DNA of 64,000 bases from the NCBI RefSeq assembly GCF_000315625.1, contig NW_005434595.1:338351-402350 (forward strand). Reading direction: 5' to 3'. This DNA comes from Guillardia theta CCMP2712. Taxonomy: Eukaryota; Cryptophyceae; Pyrenomonadales; Geminigeraceae. Both the position numbers and the translations under genes were made by a program. Position 1 is the first letter of the stretch; every line of letters starts with the position of its first letter. The notes beneath the pieces were generated by a model. It saw only the letters and a list, made by a program, of their open reading frames with translations, searched no databases and was not told the origin of the DNA. Of this stretch, positions 12,640-23,908 are shown one piece after another.

Positions 12640-13280
12640 TTTTGAGCCTATTCGGGCGCAGCCGGCCGGGCCCGGGTGCCCGGCCGATCGGATCCCGGCG
12701 ATCATCTCGAGTCCCGGTCCGGGACACTGTGCCAGTGACGGTGACCGTACAGTACGGTCTAGTATGCCGGATACGCGGGCGCATGGTGCCAAGTGACCGT
12801 GAATCCGAACAGAGATGATCATCGTCCGACCGAGGCTTGGCAACCGGCGCCAGTGAACTCGGAGTCATGCTGCTGATGATCGGATCGGATCACCTCAGCC
12901 TAGTCCAAGGGTCAATACTATTGAAATTACTTCACATTGAAGACACCCGGCACAGCTTCACTGTCACTGCCTGCTTCCGATAAGTTCCATACCGTGACTG
13001 AGTCACGAGTCGTGTTTCGGAACTTCGGAAGTTCACGGTTGTCCGACCGTCCTCAACAGTAGTAGTGAGCTTTGGCCCTTGCCGCCAGCCAGCACAGACT
13101 GTCCGATCACTCCCCCCACCCCGGCCCGGTGTGACCGGGGCGGGGGCAGAGGCCGATGGCCGCCGGGCCGGCCCGGTGCTCGGACCGTCGATTCCGGACT
13201 CAGACCCGGTGACCGGGGATCTGATACCTATACCCCGCCGGGATCTGATGGGGGCCAGCATGGGGGGTGGGGTACTTGTA
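12640..13280. other. GC-rich island 1 in a divergent intergenic region
   Basis: About 640 bp dominated by GGCC, CCGG and GCCCGG words with interspersed GTGACCGT, GTCCGA and GTACGGT motifs and no credible gene. It ends in a GGGGTGGGGTAC tract at 13265-13275. It lies between the 5' ends of the giant gene (12395, minus) and the membrane-protein gene (13740, plus). Three similar islands occur elsewhere in the window, two of them in clear head-to-head spacers and one beyond H2A.X. The remainder of 12396-13739 holds nothing else I can support. Confidence 0.6.
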
Positions 13281-13739
13281 TGATGGGGCTATGTGCTCTT
13301 TCTATTTCGGACGAGTCCTCTAATTCGGGCGCCAGCAGTCCATGGCAGCGTCGAGTTCAGGTACGGCAAGCACGCTTAGACAGCTGGTGATGTTGGCGAA
13401 ATGATAGAACAGTGCTGTGCTAGAAGTAGAAAATGAATGGAATGATGAGCAGATACTGTACGAAAGGCAGTAGCGCTAGTTCGTGTGTGGTAACTGATTG
13501 TGATGTGTTGCTTGTGTAGACAGCAACAAAGATGAAAGTTGATTCGAAAATTACATCTTGCAGTAGCCTGACCAAAACAAATTTTCTGCACAATTTTTCT
13601 GATCGATTGCTTTTTTAGGCCATCACTATGGCGCAAATCAAAGATGGGAAACTTTCGAAGTAGTGGTCATACTTGTTTTCTCCTGGTGTGCTCGTCTGAT
13701 TTGTGAGTGCAGACTCGTCGAACAGGTCGGAAGGCAAAT

Positions 13740-14804
13740 ATGCAACAGGTTGCCATTGGCATCCTAGTCAGCACACTTGCTCTGGCAGCAGCTATCGTTT
13801 CCTTTAGTCCTGACTCGGGATCGAATTCTCAACGCCCAAAGCTGGCTGGTCACAGAGCTCCTCCGGGTGTGAAATCATTCGACTCTATGACTCATCTTTG
13901 ACCAACTTTCTCAGGCTTGATATCACTTGGAAGGTTTCAGGGCCTTGCCGAAGTAAGCAGTTCAAACAGCAGTACAGGATCAAGCAATTCGTCTGCTCCA
14001 ACAGTAGCGGCTGCTGCTCCTGCTGAAACCGCATCTCCTGCTGCTGCCACAAGTTCTGATGTCAAGAACAACTCAGAGGATGATCAAGCACCAAAAGAGA
14101 AGACCCAGATTCAGGATGAAAATGGTCTTAGCATCGCTGCCGGCATATGGGCACAAGGTCATCCACAAGGAGCAGCTATGGCCAACACATTGCAGTATGT
14201 CGGAGGCTTTCTCACGCTTGTTGGAGTGGCGTTCCTGCTTTACAGTGAGATCAATACTGTATTCTTTTATCGGGACAAGGATGCTGTCAAGGCTGCAGAT
14301 TTACAGGGAATTCACGATTGTTTAAGTGCGCGCTACTTGGAGAGGGAGTTGTGGTGGGGAAAGGGATTGCAATCTCAGTGGCGCGTCACTCTTTCTGGGA
14401 TCGGGATAGCAGGAATCCTCTTGGGCACTTACTTGTCGTTTTCGTCTGAATGTCCTATGGTTGCGTACTTGCAGGCCCATTATGACATGTCCCAGACTAC
14501 TTACTCAGGGAATTGTCCTGTGTTGGCCATTCTTTTGGCTATTGCCAACGGCATCGGACTTTCTTGTTTGCTGGCTGGAGTCTCTTGGTCTTGCACTCGA
14601 TTGACGTACTCCCTGTTTCTGATCTTCATATCTGTCACCGAGGATTTTGTGAGCAGCAGTGATAGTCCAGCTATCTTGATCACTTGGATTTTGATTGTGT
14701 GCGCGTTCTTGGCAGGACTCTGGCATTACATTGAAAATTCAGAAAGTGAATCGGATGAGTCGAATCAAGGACTGTTGGGATCCAAACCTCGTGAATTTTG
14801 CTAG
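13740..14804 (+). CDS. Multipass membrane protein, unknown family
   Basis: Two exons, 13740-13866 and 13915-14804, joined by a 48-nt intron, give 338 residues. The first ATG in frame opens a hydrophobic segment (residues 1-22) that could be a signal anchor. A Ser/Ala/Pro-rich linker follows (about residues 50-80). At least four further membrane segments are visible near residues 127-147, 202-220, 243-264 and 294-315, with a charged loop between the first two and an acidic, Ser-rich tail. I do not recognise the family. The low-complexity linker suggests an extracellular or lumenal N-terminal stalk. Its start faces that of the giant gene across GC-rich island 1. Confidence 0.7.
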
Positions 14805-15421
14805 ATCACAATGCGACGTTTCTGACGGCATTGGAGGACGGTCCTCGTTCACAGAGTCTGAATAAGGAAAGTGTATTGTTTCCTTCTGACGAGTGTCAGA
14901 AGTCGCTGCTTCTGCATGCGTGCAGGCAGCGAAACCAATGACTCATGTAGATTTGCTATACCTTTAACGCACCAAAATAAAATTCTTCTTGACAAAAAGT
15001 ACTAAGTGGTATTTCCTACAATTGAAATGAACCTTCTCTGGATGATCTATTCCTATTCTCATGATGGAACAGATATTCTCATCATGGAACAGCAGTTTTA
15101 GATTCCGACAGAACTCTGAACTTCCTTTGCTGTCAATGATGGGAGATTGAAGGTGTGTCATGCCGGAGCACGATCATGCGGATTGGAACTCACAGGCACG
15201 GCTGGTTTAATACCGACATCGCAAGATATGAGCAACTTTTGTACAACAGCAAGCAGATTTTGCGCTTGAAGAAGGAACCAAAAAGAACAGAAACGATGTT
15301 CACAAGGTAACCAGCAGTGGTATGGTGATTCTTGTCTTGATCTAGAGCATGTATGGCAGGACCTCGTAATTCAACGGGTAACTCGTTTCCTGAGAACTAG
15401 GGGAAAGTAGAGGTCGAGGGC
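14805..15421. other. Intergenic stretch, no gene seen
   Basis: This is the 3' flank of the membrane-protein gene. The only structure I see is an imperfect tandem copy of a roughly 20-bp unit (ATTCTCATGATGGAACAG type) at about 15054-15092. No open frame carries plausible splice partners. Confidence 0.4.
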
Positions 15422-15728
15422 ATGGCGGTAGCTGAGAAGGCAGAGGATGCAGGCCCTGATACAGACGAAAAAACAGATCCAGGTTGGCGATATCTATCCC
15501 TCGCTTGTCATTAGAAGAAAGGAAAATAAATGATCAGGCATGTCAAAAAGGGTCTACGAAGCTGAAGCTGAAGGAGTAGGACGAGGAGAGAGGGAGAGGA
15601 GAAGAGAGGTCGAAGGAGATGTACAGGATGAGATGGACAGGAATGATGGAGCGGGCAGTCAAGGAATCACTTCGATGGTTTTCAGACAGCAAGCGCAAAG
15701 GCCTTGCCGGAGGAGGTTGCCGGAGTAA
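15422..15728 (+). CDS. Possible small charged protein (83 aa)
   Basis: An ATG at 15422 opens a short acidic exon (15422-15482). A GT-AG intron of 55 nt ending in GATCAG joins it in phase to 15538-15728, which ends at TAA. The product is 83 residues: acidic at first, then rich in Arg and Glu, with no hydrophobic segment and no family I recognise. Support is limited to the open frame, the clean in-phase intron and ATG contexts. It could be the 5' part of a longer transcript or chance. It lies upstream of the desaturase gene on the same strand. Confidence 0.3.
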
Positions 15729-15774
15729 AAGAGACCTAAGACCAGTGAACGCATAAAGCAGCCTCTCATTTATA

Positions 15775-15850
15775 CTGCCACCCCACCCCCTTGTATACCC
15801 CTTTCTTACATGCCTACCCACCCACATTCCCACTAATACTCCATCGACCA
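15775..15850. promoter_or_regulatory. C-rich TACCCC tract upstream of the desaturase gene
   Basis: A C-rich run with TACCCC at 15796-15801 and further CCACCC and CTACCC words lies 70-140 nt upstream of the desaturase ATG at 15916. This is the clearest single-gene example of the recurring tract. Its promoter role is inferred from position. Confidence 0.45.
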
Positions 15851-15915
15851 CCCCCGCTTTCCCTTTCCCCACCCTCACCCACGTGCGACCCTCAACTACG
15901 GCTTCCTACACGATC

Positions 15916-16902
15916 ATGCTGAGGTTAGCTATGTTGGGGATGGTGGTCGCCATGGGAGGAGCTCTTCGGGCACCACTTCCCCCTTCACGCCTTCCTTCCT
16001 CTTTCGTCACTTCCTCTCTCATCCCTCGGACCAGCTCTCCTCTTTCTTCTAAACCAGCGAATACGTATGCTAAGCCTGTGAATCTACGAATGGGGAAAGC
16101 AGTGTTGGAAGAGGTTGGGCAAGAGCTTGATGGGCAGGGAAGGGCAAAAGCGACGGACTATTTCAAACCCTTGGTCGAAGGAGATATTCTTGTGAGCACC
16201 AATGAACAGAAAGCAATTGTTGGGGTGTCATACTTTCTACTTGCTGCCCTCGCGGTCAAAGGCATTTGGATGCTTCCTGAACTAAGCGCATCAACCATGA
16301 TAGCGACTCTGTCAGCTGTGGCTCTGGGATACGAGTTCGCAGATTTTGGATCTGGTGTTTACCATTGGGCCATGGACAACTATGGTACCAAGAACACACC
16401 TGTCTTCGGTACACAAATCGAAGCTTTTCAGGGTCACCATGAGCTTCCATGGACAATTACGTATCGTCAAGTCTGCAACAACATCTACAAGATTTGTCAA
16501 GCAACATCCCCGTTCTGTCTTGCTGGTATCCTTCTCCTGGACAACCCATACCTTATTCTCTGGATGACGACTGCAATATGCTTTATCAACCTATCGCAGG
16601 AGTTGCACAAGTGGAGCCACATGAGTCCGTCACAGGTTAGTGCATGGATCAACTTTTTGCAAGATTGGAATGTTATCGTCTCGCGTAAGAGCCACTTGGC
16701 ACATCATCGACCTCCATTTGATGGAAATTATTGTATTGTTTCGGGACATTGCAATTCCTTGTTAGACAACTCGGGCTTCTTTCGGGGATTGGAATCGATT
16801 GTTTTCTCGATCACCGGCAACAAGCCTCGATGTGAAACAAATGAAAGACTCTTGCAGGACCGAGTTGAAAGTCTGGGCATCAAATCCAAAGGCGCACGCT
16901 GA
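15916..16902 (+). CDS. FAD4: FAD4/Kua (TMEM189, CarF) family desaturase, probably plastid
   Basis: Intronless, 328 residues from the first ATG at 15916; the frame extends a little upstream but without ATG. The membrane-bound His-box desaturase pattern is complete: YHW (~149), QGHHE (~172), QELHKWSH (~228) and SHLAHHRPPFDGNY...GHCN (~258-278). This set defines the Kua/TMEM189/CarF/FAD4 family. Members include plastid FAD4, which makes the trans-3 double bond in phosphatidylglycerol palmitate, and plasmanylethanolamine desaturase. Residues 1-20 form a signal-peptide-like segment followed by a Ser/Pro-rich stretch, so plastid targeting through the secretory route is likely and FAD4 activity is the better guess. 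Family membership is firm; the substrate is inferred. Confidence 0.88.
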   Translation: MLRLAMLGMVVAMGGALRAPLPPSRLPSSFVTSSLIPRTSSPLSSKPANTYAKPVNLRMGKAVLEEVGQELDGQGRAKATDYFKPLVEGDILVSTNEQKAIVGVSYFLLAALAVKGIWMLPELSASTMIATLSAVALGYEFADFGSGVYHWAMDNYGTKNTPVFGTQIEAFQGHHELPWTITYRQVCNNIYKICQATSPFCLAGILLLDNPYLILWMTTAICFINLSQELHKWSHMSPSQVSAWINFLQDWNVIVSRKSHLAHHRPPFDGNYCIVSGHCNSLLDNSGFFRGLESIVFSITGNKPRCETNERLLQDRVESLGIKSKGAR

Positions 16903-17201
16903 GTTAAGAAGTGAAGAGAAGCAGATGTGAATACCTGGTGGGGAAGATGGAAGGACTAGAAATCATCCTTGTTGAGTTTGGAATATGAAGTGTAGATGAA
17001 TTTAGATAGAAATATTTACTGTCATAAACCCACACATTTACTATCATGAGCACAGGCGCAACTTCGGCATACCGAAAATTGTAAGAGTTCTGATACAAGA
17101 TTTCACGTTGGAACGAAGTCAGGGGTAAACCCTAAAGAAACACACAATCATTCCAGAATCAAAGGTTAACAAGACAGCAGGGTGAGAAACACTCAACAAA
17201 T

Positions 17202-17925
17202 TCAAGATAAGATAAGAATATCTACCAAACCTGCATCGAGTAATGTTCCAGTTGGCATCATTTTCTTCCACCTTCCATCATCTCTGACTGAAAATGGCAG
17301 GTTCATCAGTGTCTTCGGATAAATCAGTGAATCAAGATTCCAAAAATGAGCATGAAAAAGAAACATGTAGAAACATATTCCAAACTCACCAAAGTCATCA
17401 CACTTCACAACATCATATTCAATCGTTATTCCTCGATCAACCAAGTGCTGCAGCTCACACTGTGAGAAAACAAACTTTCCCGAAAACTTTCATCACTTGT
17501 GGGCTCTGATCTTCTGTGCGAACAATAGCCTGGCGAATCAAAAGTCAACACTTTCAGCGAGCGTACGGCTACAATATATGTTCGGAAAGAACCTCAATGG
17601 TAGGACTGCCATCTCGCGGAGTGAAGTCAGGTACAAGTGTCAGGTGCGGTTGTTGATGCTGTTCTTCTACAAAATGGTACGCTTTGCATCGTTCCACCCA
17701 CTTGCAATTCACACAAATGCACATCTGCCCGATGAATATCAAAATACCGCGCAAACTACGGCCAACGAATGTTACATTGAGGCGGCCGACGTTGCTGAAG
17801 GTCGGTCGGCCTTTGCTAACTTGGTGCTTGTACAGAGAGGATGCTGAGTGGATGAAGGAAGTACATGCATGCGCTGCGGTGAGAATCGTGAGCATCCTTA
17901 GCAAACATGCCGATGTTGCTGCCAT
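17202..17925 (-). CDS. ycf34: Ycf34-like protein, nuclear-encoded with N-terminal presequence
   Basis: Four exons, 17925-17593, 17529-17497, 17459-17390 and 17287-17202, give 173 residues with all phases kept (introns 63, 37 and 102 nt). Residues 67-110 carry the Ycf34 signature: MCICVNCKWVERC, then YHFVEEQHQQPHL and a PDFTPRDGSP segment. The small exons supply the EYDVVKCDDF strand and a WKKMMPTG tail that fit the family's C-terminus. Ycf34 is a small plastid/cyanobacterial iron-sulfur-type protein linked to photosynthetic electron transport. It is plastid-encoded in many red-lineage algae. Here about 66 extra N-terminal residues begin with a signal-peptide-like segment, suggesting transfer to the nucleus. 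It is divergent from the LRR gene, with start codons about 120 nt apart. Confidence 0.85.
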
Positions 17926-18045
17926 TCCTGGTACAAAGGTTCGCTTGTTCTCTGTCCTTTTATATTCGCCACTTCATTACATGCTGTCTCTTATTTGAAT
18001 TAGACACAGCTCTGAGGCAGACTGGAGTTTTTGTCTCGCACTCAC

Positions 18046-21000
18046 ATGGCGGTTGTCGGGGCAGGTGATGGCGAGGGAGAGGGAGAGGGAGAAGGAGCAG
18101 AAGCAAGAGTATGAGGACGGAGAGGAGGGGCAGGTACAGGAGGAACTTTAAGGAGCAAGAGCAGCAGCAGCAGCAAGACAGACAGACAGAAAGAGAGCTT
18201 TTGCAGTACAACCTGTGGTGCAAAATGCTTTGAATTGCCGATGGGATACTCATCGGGTTTCAAAGACGGAGATTGATAGAGGCATCTCTCATGCAGCAGT
18301 GAGGGATGAGAATGCGTCCATATCGCTCGTCTTGAAAGTTGTTACTGTCCTTGCAATGTTACGTCTACTGAGGAATCGAAATTCACCGAGAGATGCTGGG
18401 AAGAAAGACCCGGGTAAGGGTCAGGGGACCAAGGAAGAAAACGAAGGAGATAAACATGCCGATGAAGAATGGAAAACTTTCGACTTCGAGAAGCTGCAAC
18501 GGGAGCTCAACATATATGCTCCTTCTGCAGAATCACACACACAAGTCAGCAAGCACACTCATGCTCTGGAGGGCATGTCTGCACACCCTGATGATCAAGA
18601 CCTGAGCTTCGATCAACTGATGTCAGAGTACAAAAAGTTTGAGATGGCAGTCGATTCTTCCTTGGGAGAGGAAGGAGTCAATTACAATGACACCGAGGAC
18701 TTTTCAAACAAGATACCACCATCCATGAAGAGCGAGTACAAAGGGATCATGAAGAGCTCAGGTGCAGAAGCGAAGCGAGCCAAGGAGGTCAGGGTCGACA
18801 CGGAAGACGAGAAGAAGCAGAAAGGTCAAGGCAAGGCAAAGGATCAGAAGAAGACAGTAGATGTCACTGCTCGTCCCTCTGCTATCCGCTGGGATCTCGA
18901 TGGGGGTGGCAGGGCAGCAAAGGGCGACCAAGTTGCACATTCTCCCATGTATGATGACGAATTTCCATTGCCATCCAGCTTGCATCAGACTGCTATCAAG
19001 AGAGATCGAATCGACGTTGAGTTTGAAGCGATAGGTGATTCCAAAATGCTTGGTGCCGAGGGTTTGGCTAATTTCTCAAAAAAGAACTTGCTCTCTATCC
19101 CAATGGTGGTCTATAACGAGAGTGACTTTGGGGGGAAGTGTTTTGTTCTTTGGGCCCACCAGAATCGCATCAAATGGCTTCCTGAAGTGATTGGACGATT
19201 AACAGCTTTGACTGAGCTGAGACTTCATCATAACGAGATTGAACAAGTGCCCCCAGAATTCGCACAAATGCGAAGCCTCAGGAAGTTGTGGTTGAATGAC
19301 AACAAACTAGTTGCATGTCCAACTGAGTTGGGAAGTCTGACATTGTTGGAAATGCTCTCGCTGTCTCGGAATCCCTTTGATGAGCTCTGCCTGGGCATCG
19401 GATACCTCACGAAGTTGAAAGACCTTCAGTTGGATCAGCTGAATCTCAAAGTCCCTCCGAGAGAGATCGTCATTCGAGGCCCGGTAAACATCGTGAAGTA
19501 CTTGCGTCGCATTGATATTGCAGCGATGTCTTGCTTGAAGTATAGAGCCATGAAGGATCCTAGTTTGAAAGACCTGCCTCCTCCTTCTGAGTATCAGATT
19601 TTGAAACTTGAAGGTGACGAAGAACAGCAGAATGACAAACAAGCTTGGTTGAACTGCAAGCTTGCAATCACATTGGCAGGGTCAGCACATTTTCAACTGC
19701 TTTCAGGACCAACAGCAGATGCTTGGATTGAGATAGGCAACCTGCAGAATGTTGATATCAAGATCAAGAAGAACAAAATCAATTATCCATTTCAGATGTA
19801 TGATCGGGTTTCCAAACGGACTTTTTCTTTCGCGCTTCCTGACAAGCGAAGCCGGGACAAACTGATTGACACGGTCAAAGACATGCAGGAGATTCCGTCT
19901 TGTTCGCTCTCTCTCAACAGCCATGGCTTGCTCAAACTTCCGATTGAAGTGAGTCGGATGGCAGAGCTCGAGTTTCTTGACTTGTCAAACAATACGTTGC
20001 AAACTCTGCCTGTGCTTAAGTTGGGCCTTTTGAAAACTTTGCTCCTAGATTTGAACAATTTCTCAAGCATCCCCAAGACAGTTTACCAAGACCTCACCGC
20101 CCTCACACACCTTTCCATCATCGACAACCCGATCCATCGGCTACCTACTGCTCTTGCTCAGATGAAATCATTACAGGAGATCAACATGAACTCCAACTTT
20201 CACCTTGAGACGCCCCCGCCTGTGGTAGTCGTTCAGGGTCAGCATCTGCGTTTCTTGCAGTCGCTGCTGGAGTGTGAGAGAAGCGGAGTGATGGATCTTT
20301 CTTCTTTCAACATGGACGAGGTACCTCGCGAGATCGGCAGGAGGTGGGATGAGCATCCGGAGTACCACAAGATGTCAGTCCTGAAGCTTGACAACAACGT
20401 CCTTGCTGAAGTTGATAGTGGTGTTGACAACTGGAAGAAAATTCGCTCCCTTGAGATTCGAGGAAACCGACTTTCTCGACTGCCGAGGACCATTGGGGGG
20501 CTGAACCTCCTGTCTGAGCTCCACCTTGATGACAACGAACTGCGTGAGTTGCCACAGAGTGCGAAGAACCTTCAGATGTTGGTTGCACTGCATATCAACA
20601 ACAACCAGCTAGATATCTGGCCCCCGTGTCTGCAGTACCTGACAAGCATCACAGAATTGTTCATGAATCGCAACACGATCGAGTTCGTTCCTCCTGAATG
20701 CTCAACATTGGTCAATCTGAGACACCTCGAAGTCTCTGGAAATCGAATTTACGACCTTCCGCCGCAAGTCGGGGGGTGGACGAGCTTGACGACGCTCAAG
20801 ATGGATAGCAATCGTCTCCCCGCCTTGCCGGAGACGTTGGGGCAGCTGTCCAAGGTGGAGAGTCTTTCCTTTGCAAACAACAACATCATCACCTTCCCTA
20901 TGGAGGTCGGTAGCTGGCACAACCTGCGAACGCTGGACTTGTCCAAGAATGACATCCGATTTCTTCCCAGCTCTATCAGCAACTCAACCGCCATGCGGCA

Positions 21001-23844
21001 GCTCTTCCTTGAGGGTAATCCACTCATCCAACTCCCGCTCGGCATGGGCTCCATGCGCGGTCTGCGCAAGCTTTCGTACACCAAGTGGGACAAGTGGATT
21101 TCCCCGCCGAATGCGATCATGAAGCAGTCATACCATCAGGTCATCCAGTACCTGCAAGCCTTTCACAGCGCCAAGCAAAGCAACTCGCTCAACTTCAGCG
21201 ACATGGGGATCGAAGTCATACATGCGGATGTCCTGGTTATGTCGAACTTGACCGAGCTTGACATCTCCAAGAATCGCCTCAAGACTTTGACCGCTGTGAT
21301 GGGAGAGGCTGATGGCAGGGTAACCCACTTGAAAGGCGACTGCGACTTGTACATGTCCGATGAGGTTGCGGCGAAGAAGAGGCGAGCGAAAGCGGCGCTG
21401 CTGAGAGAGCTCGGGGATGGATTGAACGACAGGCAGCTGCGAGAGCGATCAGAGAAGATCTTCGCGGCTATCGACGAGGATGGGGGAGGAACACTGGGGA
21501 TAGACGAGCTACTTAGATGCTTCCATCACCTCGGAGTCGACATTGACGAAGCCGTTGTCAACATCATGGTGAAGGAAGTGAGTAACGATGGGGACGATGA
21601 GATCGATATGGACGAGTGGGTGCGGTTAGTGAATAACATCTACAAGGGAGCAGGAGACGTGCAAGGGATCGGAGATCTCAAGAAACTGAAGCACCTCAAC
21701 ATCAGCGGCAATGAGTTAAAGAGATTGCCCTATGGTCTTGGATTTTGTACGAGTTTGAAGACATTGACGCTGGATGAGCCACATTTTGTGATTATCCCTT
21801 GCGACGATATTCTCTCAACGAGCAAGAAGGATGCTTCTATCCTGACGGACTACCTGCGACGGTTGCACGACGTAAGACCTTGCTTGCTGTCTGAACGCAG
21901 TCACTGACCGAGTTCCTCTCAGGCTGTTCTGTCTCGACGGCTCGATCTGTCGGGTTTTACCATCAGCGTGTTGCCAAAGGAGGTGATCGAGCTGACGTCT
22001 CTCACGGAGCTGACCATGAGAGACAACAACCTCAAGGTCGTCGTCTCAGAGATCGAGCAGCTACCCCAGCTCGAGTTGGTCGACTTGAGCAGCAACCGGA
22101 TCAAGATGCTCCCTGCCACCCTCGGCAAGCTGAGCAGGTTGAGGCGTCTGGACGTGAGGAGGAACCGTCTCAAGCACTTGCCTGCCGTCCTCTGCAACTT
22201 GGAGCAGCTCGAGGAGATCGAGATAGAAGGAAATAAGGAGCTCGAGATCCCCGAAGAGATTCAGCGATCAGGCACTCCGACGCTCAAGTTGTTCCTCCAA
22301 GGGATCTTTCGCGGTTCAGCTGATTCTGTGGTCGACTGGTCCAAGGTCACCATGGTAGAGGACAACAAGCTCGTTGCTCTGCCGACGATCCTCTATTCGA
22401 TGAACTGGATCACTGACCTCAACCTCGACAACAATCGTATCCGCAAGATTCCTAGTGAAATCAGCGTTTTGAAATCGATGAAGAGCTTCTCAGTCAGGAA
22501 GAATTTGTTGGAGAAGGTCTCTTCAGACATCAAAAGATGCAAGTCTTTGACAACCATCAACTTGGACTCCAACCTTCTCAGCAAGATTCCTGTACAGTTC
22601 TTCACGCATCTCTCTCTCACATCTCTTAATCTCAATCATAATCAGCTTGATTCAAGCCTATTGCCTGAACAGTTTGCTGAGTTTTCTGGAAGTCAGCTCA
22701 AGGTGTTGAGGATAGACTCGAATGCCCTCGGCAAGATTCCAAATTCTATCGAGCTCTTTCAATCCTTGACCGTCTTCACCGCGAATTTCAATGAAATCAA
22801 GATGATACCGCGGGAGATTTCCTTCTGCACTCTGTTGAAGGACCTGCAGCTCGACGGCAACCGCATCCAAGAGCTTCCGATAGAGATCACGAGGCTCTCC
22901 TCCCTCGCACGGCTCAAGCTCAATGACAACTGCGTCTCCGTCGTCCCCGAGTGGATCGGGAGGATGTCAAGTCTGCGTCATCTCTCGCTGGGGAACAACA
23001 GGCTGCAGCACGTCCCCTACTCCATCTCCCTCCTCAACCTCGCGGTCCTCACGTTGGATGGAAACCCTCTCGACTCCATCGAGACGGGCGTGTTGATGGG
23101 AGGAGCCAAGGGGTTGCTGGAGCATCTGCGGTACAACCACAACTACGACATCGCCGATCGAAACCTGCTCCCCGACGTGATTGAGCAGCGGCGACAGGTA
23201 GAGGCCTACCTGACAAGGACCGAGAAGGAGCTGCAGGAGATCGAGCAGAGCTCGCTGGAAGCTGAGCTCAAGGTGATCGGGGGCCTCGACCAACTGGAGA
23301 TCGCCAGGAACAAGCGCATTGGTGAAGATCGGACGGCGACGGATGGGGCGGTGATCCTGGATCAGGAGATGCTGGATGAAGTCAGGGTAAGTCCAGCCCT
23401 CCTGCTCCCGTTGGGTTTGACCTTGTCGCAGATCCTCGCTGAGAGGGAGCGAGCGGGCGCTGTCATCTTCAGCTTCCTCGGGCCTGGGCTCACGGGCAAC
23501 AAAGTGAGGGTAAGGAAGGAGGAGGAAGAGGAGGAGGAGGAGGAGGAGGAGGAGGAGGAGGAGGCAGACGCTGACGGTGATTAAGATGCGGGCCAAGACA
23601 ATCTTCTACGAGCTAGACGAGGACAACTCGGGGACTCTCGACCTGTCGGAGTTCCGCAAGTGGCTGCTGAGGTGACAAGAGCGACTGACTTCAGCTAAGC
23701 TGACTTGATGGCAGTCTTGGAGCTGACATCAGCACGAGAGCGATCGAGAGCTTCATGGAAGGGATAGGAGGCGAAGGGGGAGGAGAACTTGAACTCGAGG
23801 ACTTCCAACAGCTCGTCTATCTCGTCTACCAGGTCAAGTCATAG
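18046..23844 (+). CDS. Large leucine-rich-repeat protein with EF-hands
   Basis: Six exons: 18046-18064, 18207-21871, 21923-23386, 23432-23509, 23586-23671 and 23715-23844, about 1,813 residues. The tiny first exon is inferred from an ATG and an in-phase 142-nt intron; otherwise the first ATG is 18356. After a charged N-terminus come many 23-residue leucine-rich repeats of the plain LxxLxLxxNxLxxLP type. They are interrupted by a PH-like segment (~484-571) and by a calcium-binding EF-hand pair (~1079-1150; loops DEDGGGTLGIDE and SNDGDDEIDMDE). Another EF-hand pair closes the protein, the first with loop DEDNSGTLDLSE and the second degenerate. No kinase or GTPase domain is visible. A calcium-responsive scaffold is a reasonable inference; I know of no close named homologue. 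Confidence 0.8.
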
Positions 23845-23908
23845 CAGAGGCCATGGACCCCTTCCGGCCCTTCCGCTTCTTTTCTCCTGCACGTGTTTCT
23901 TGTCATGT

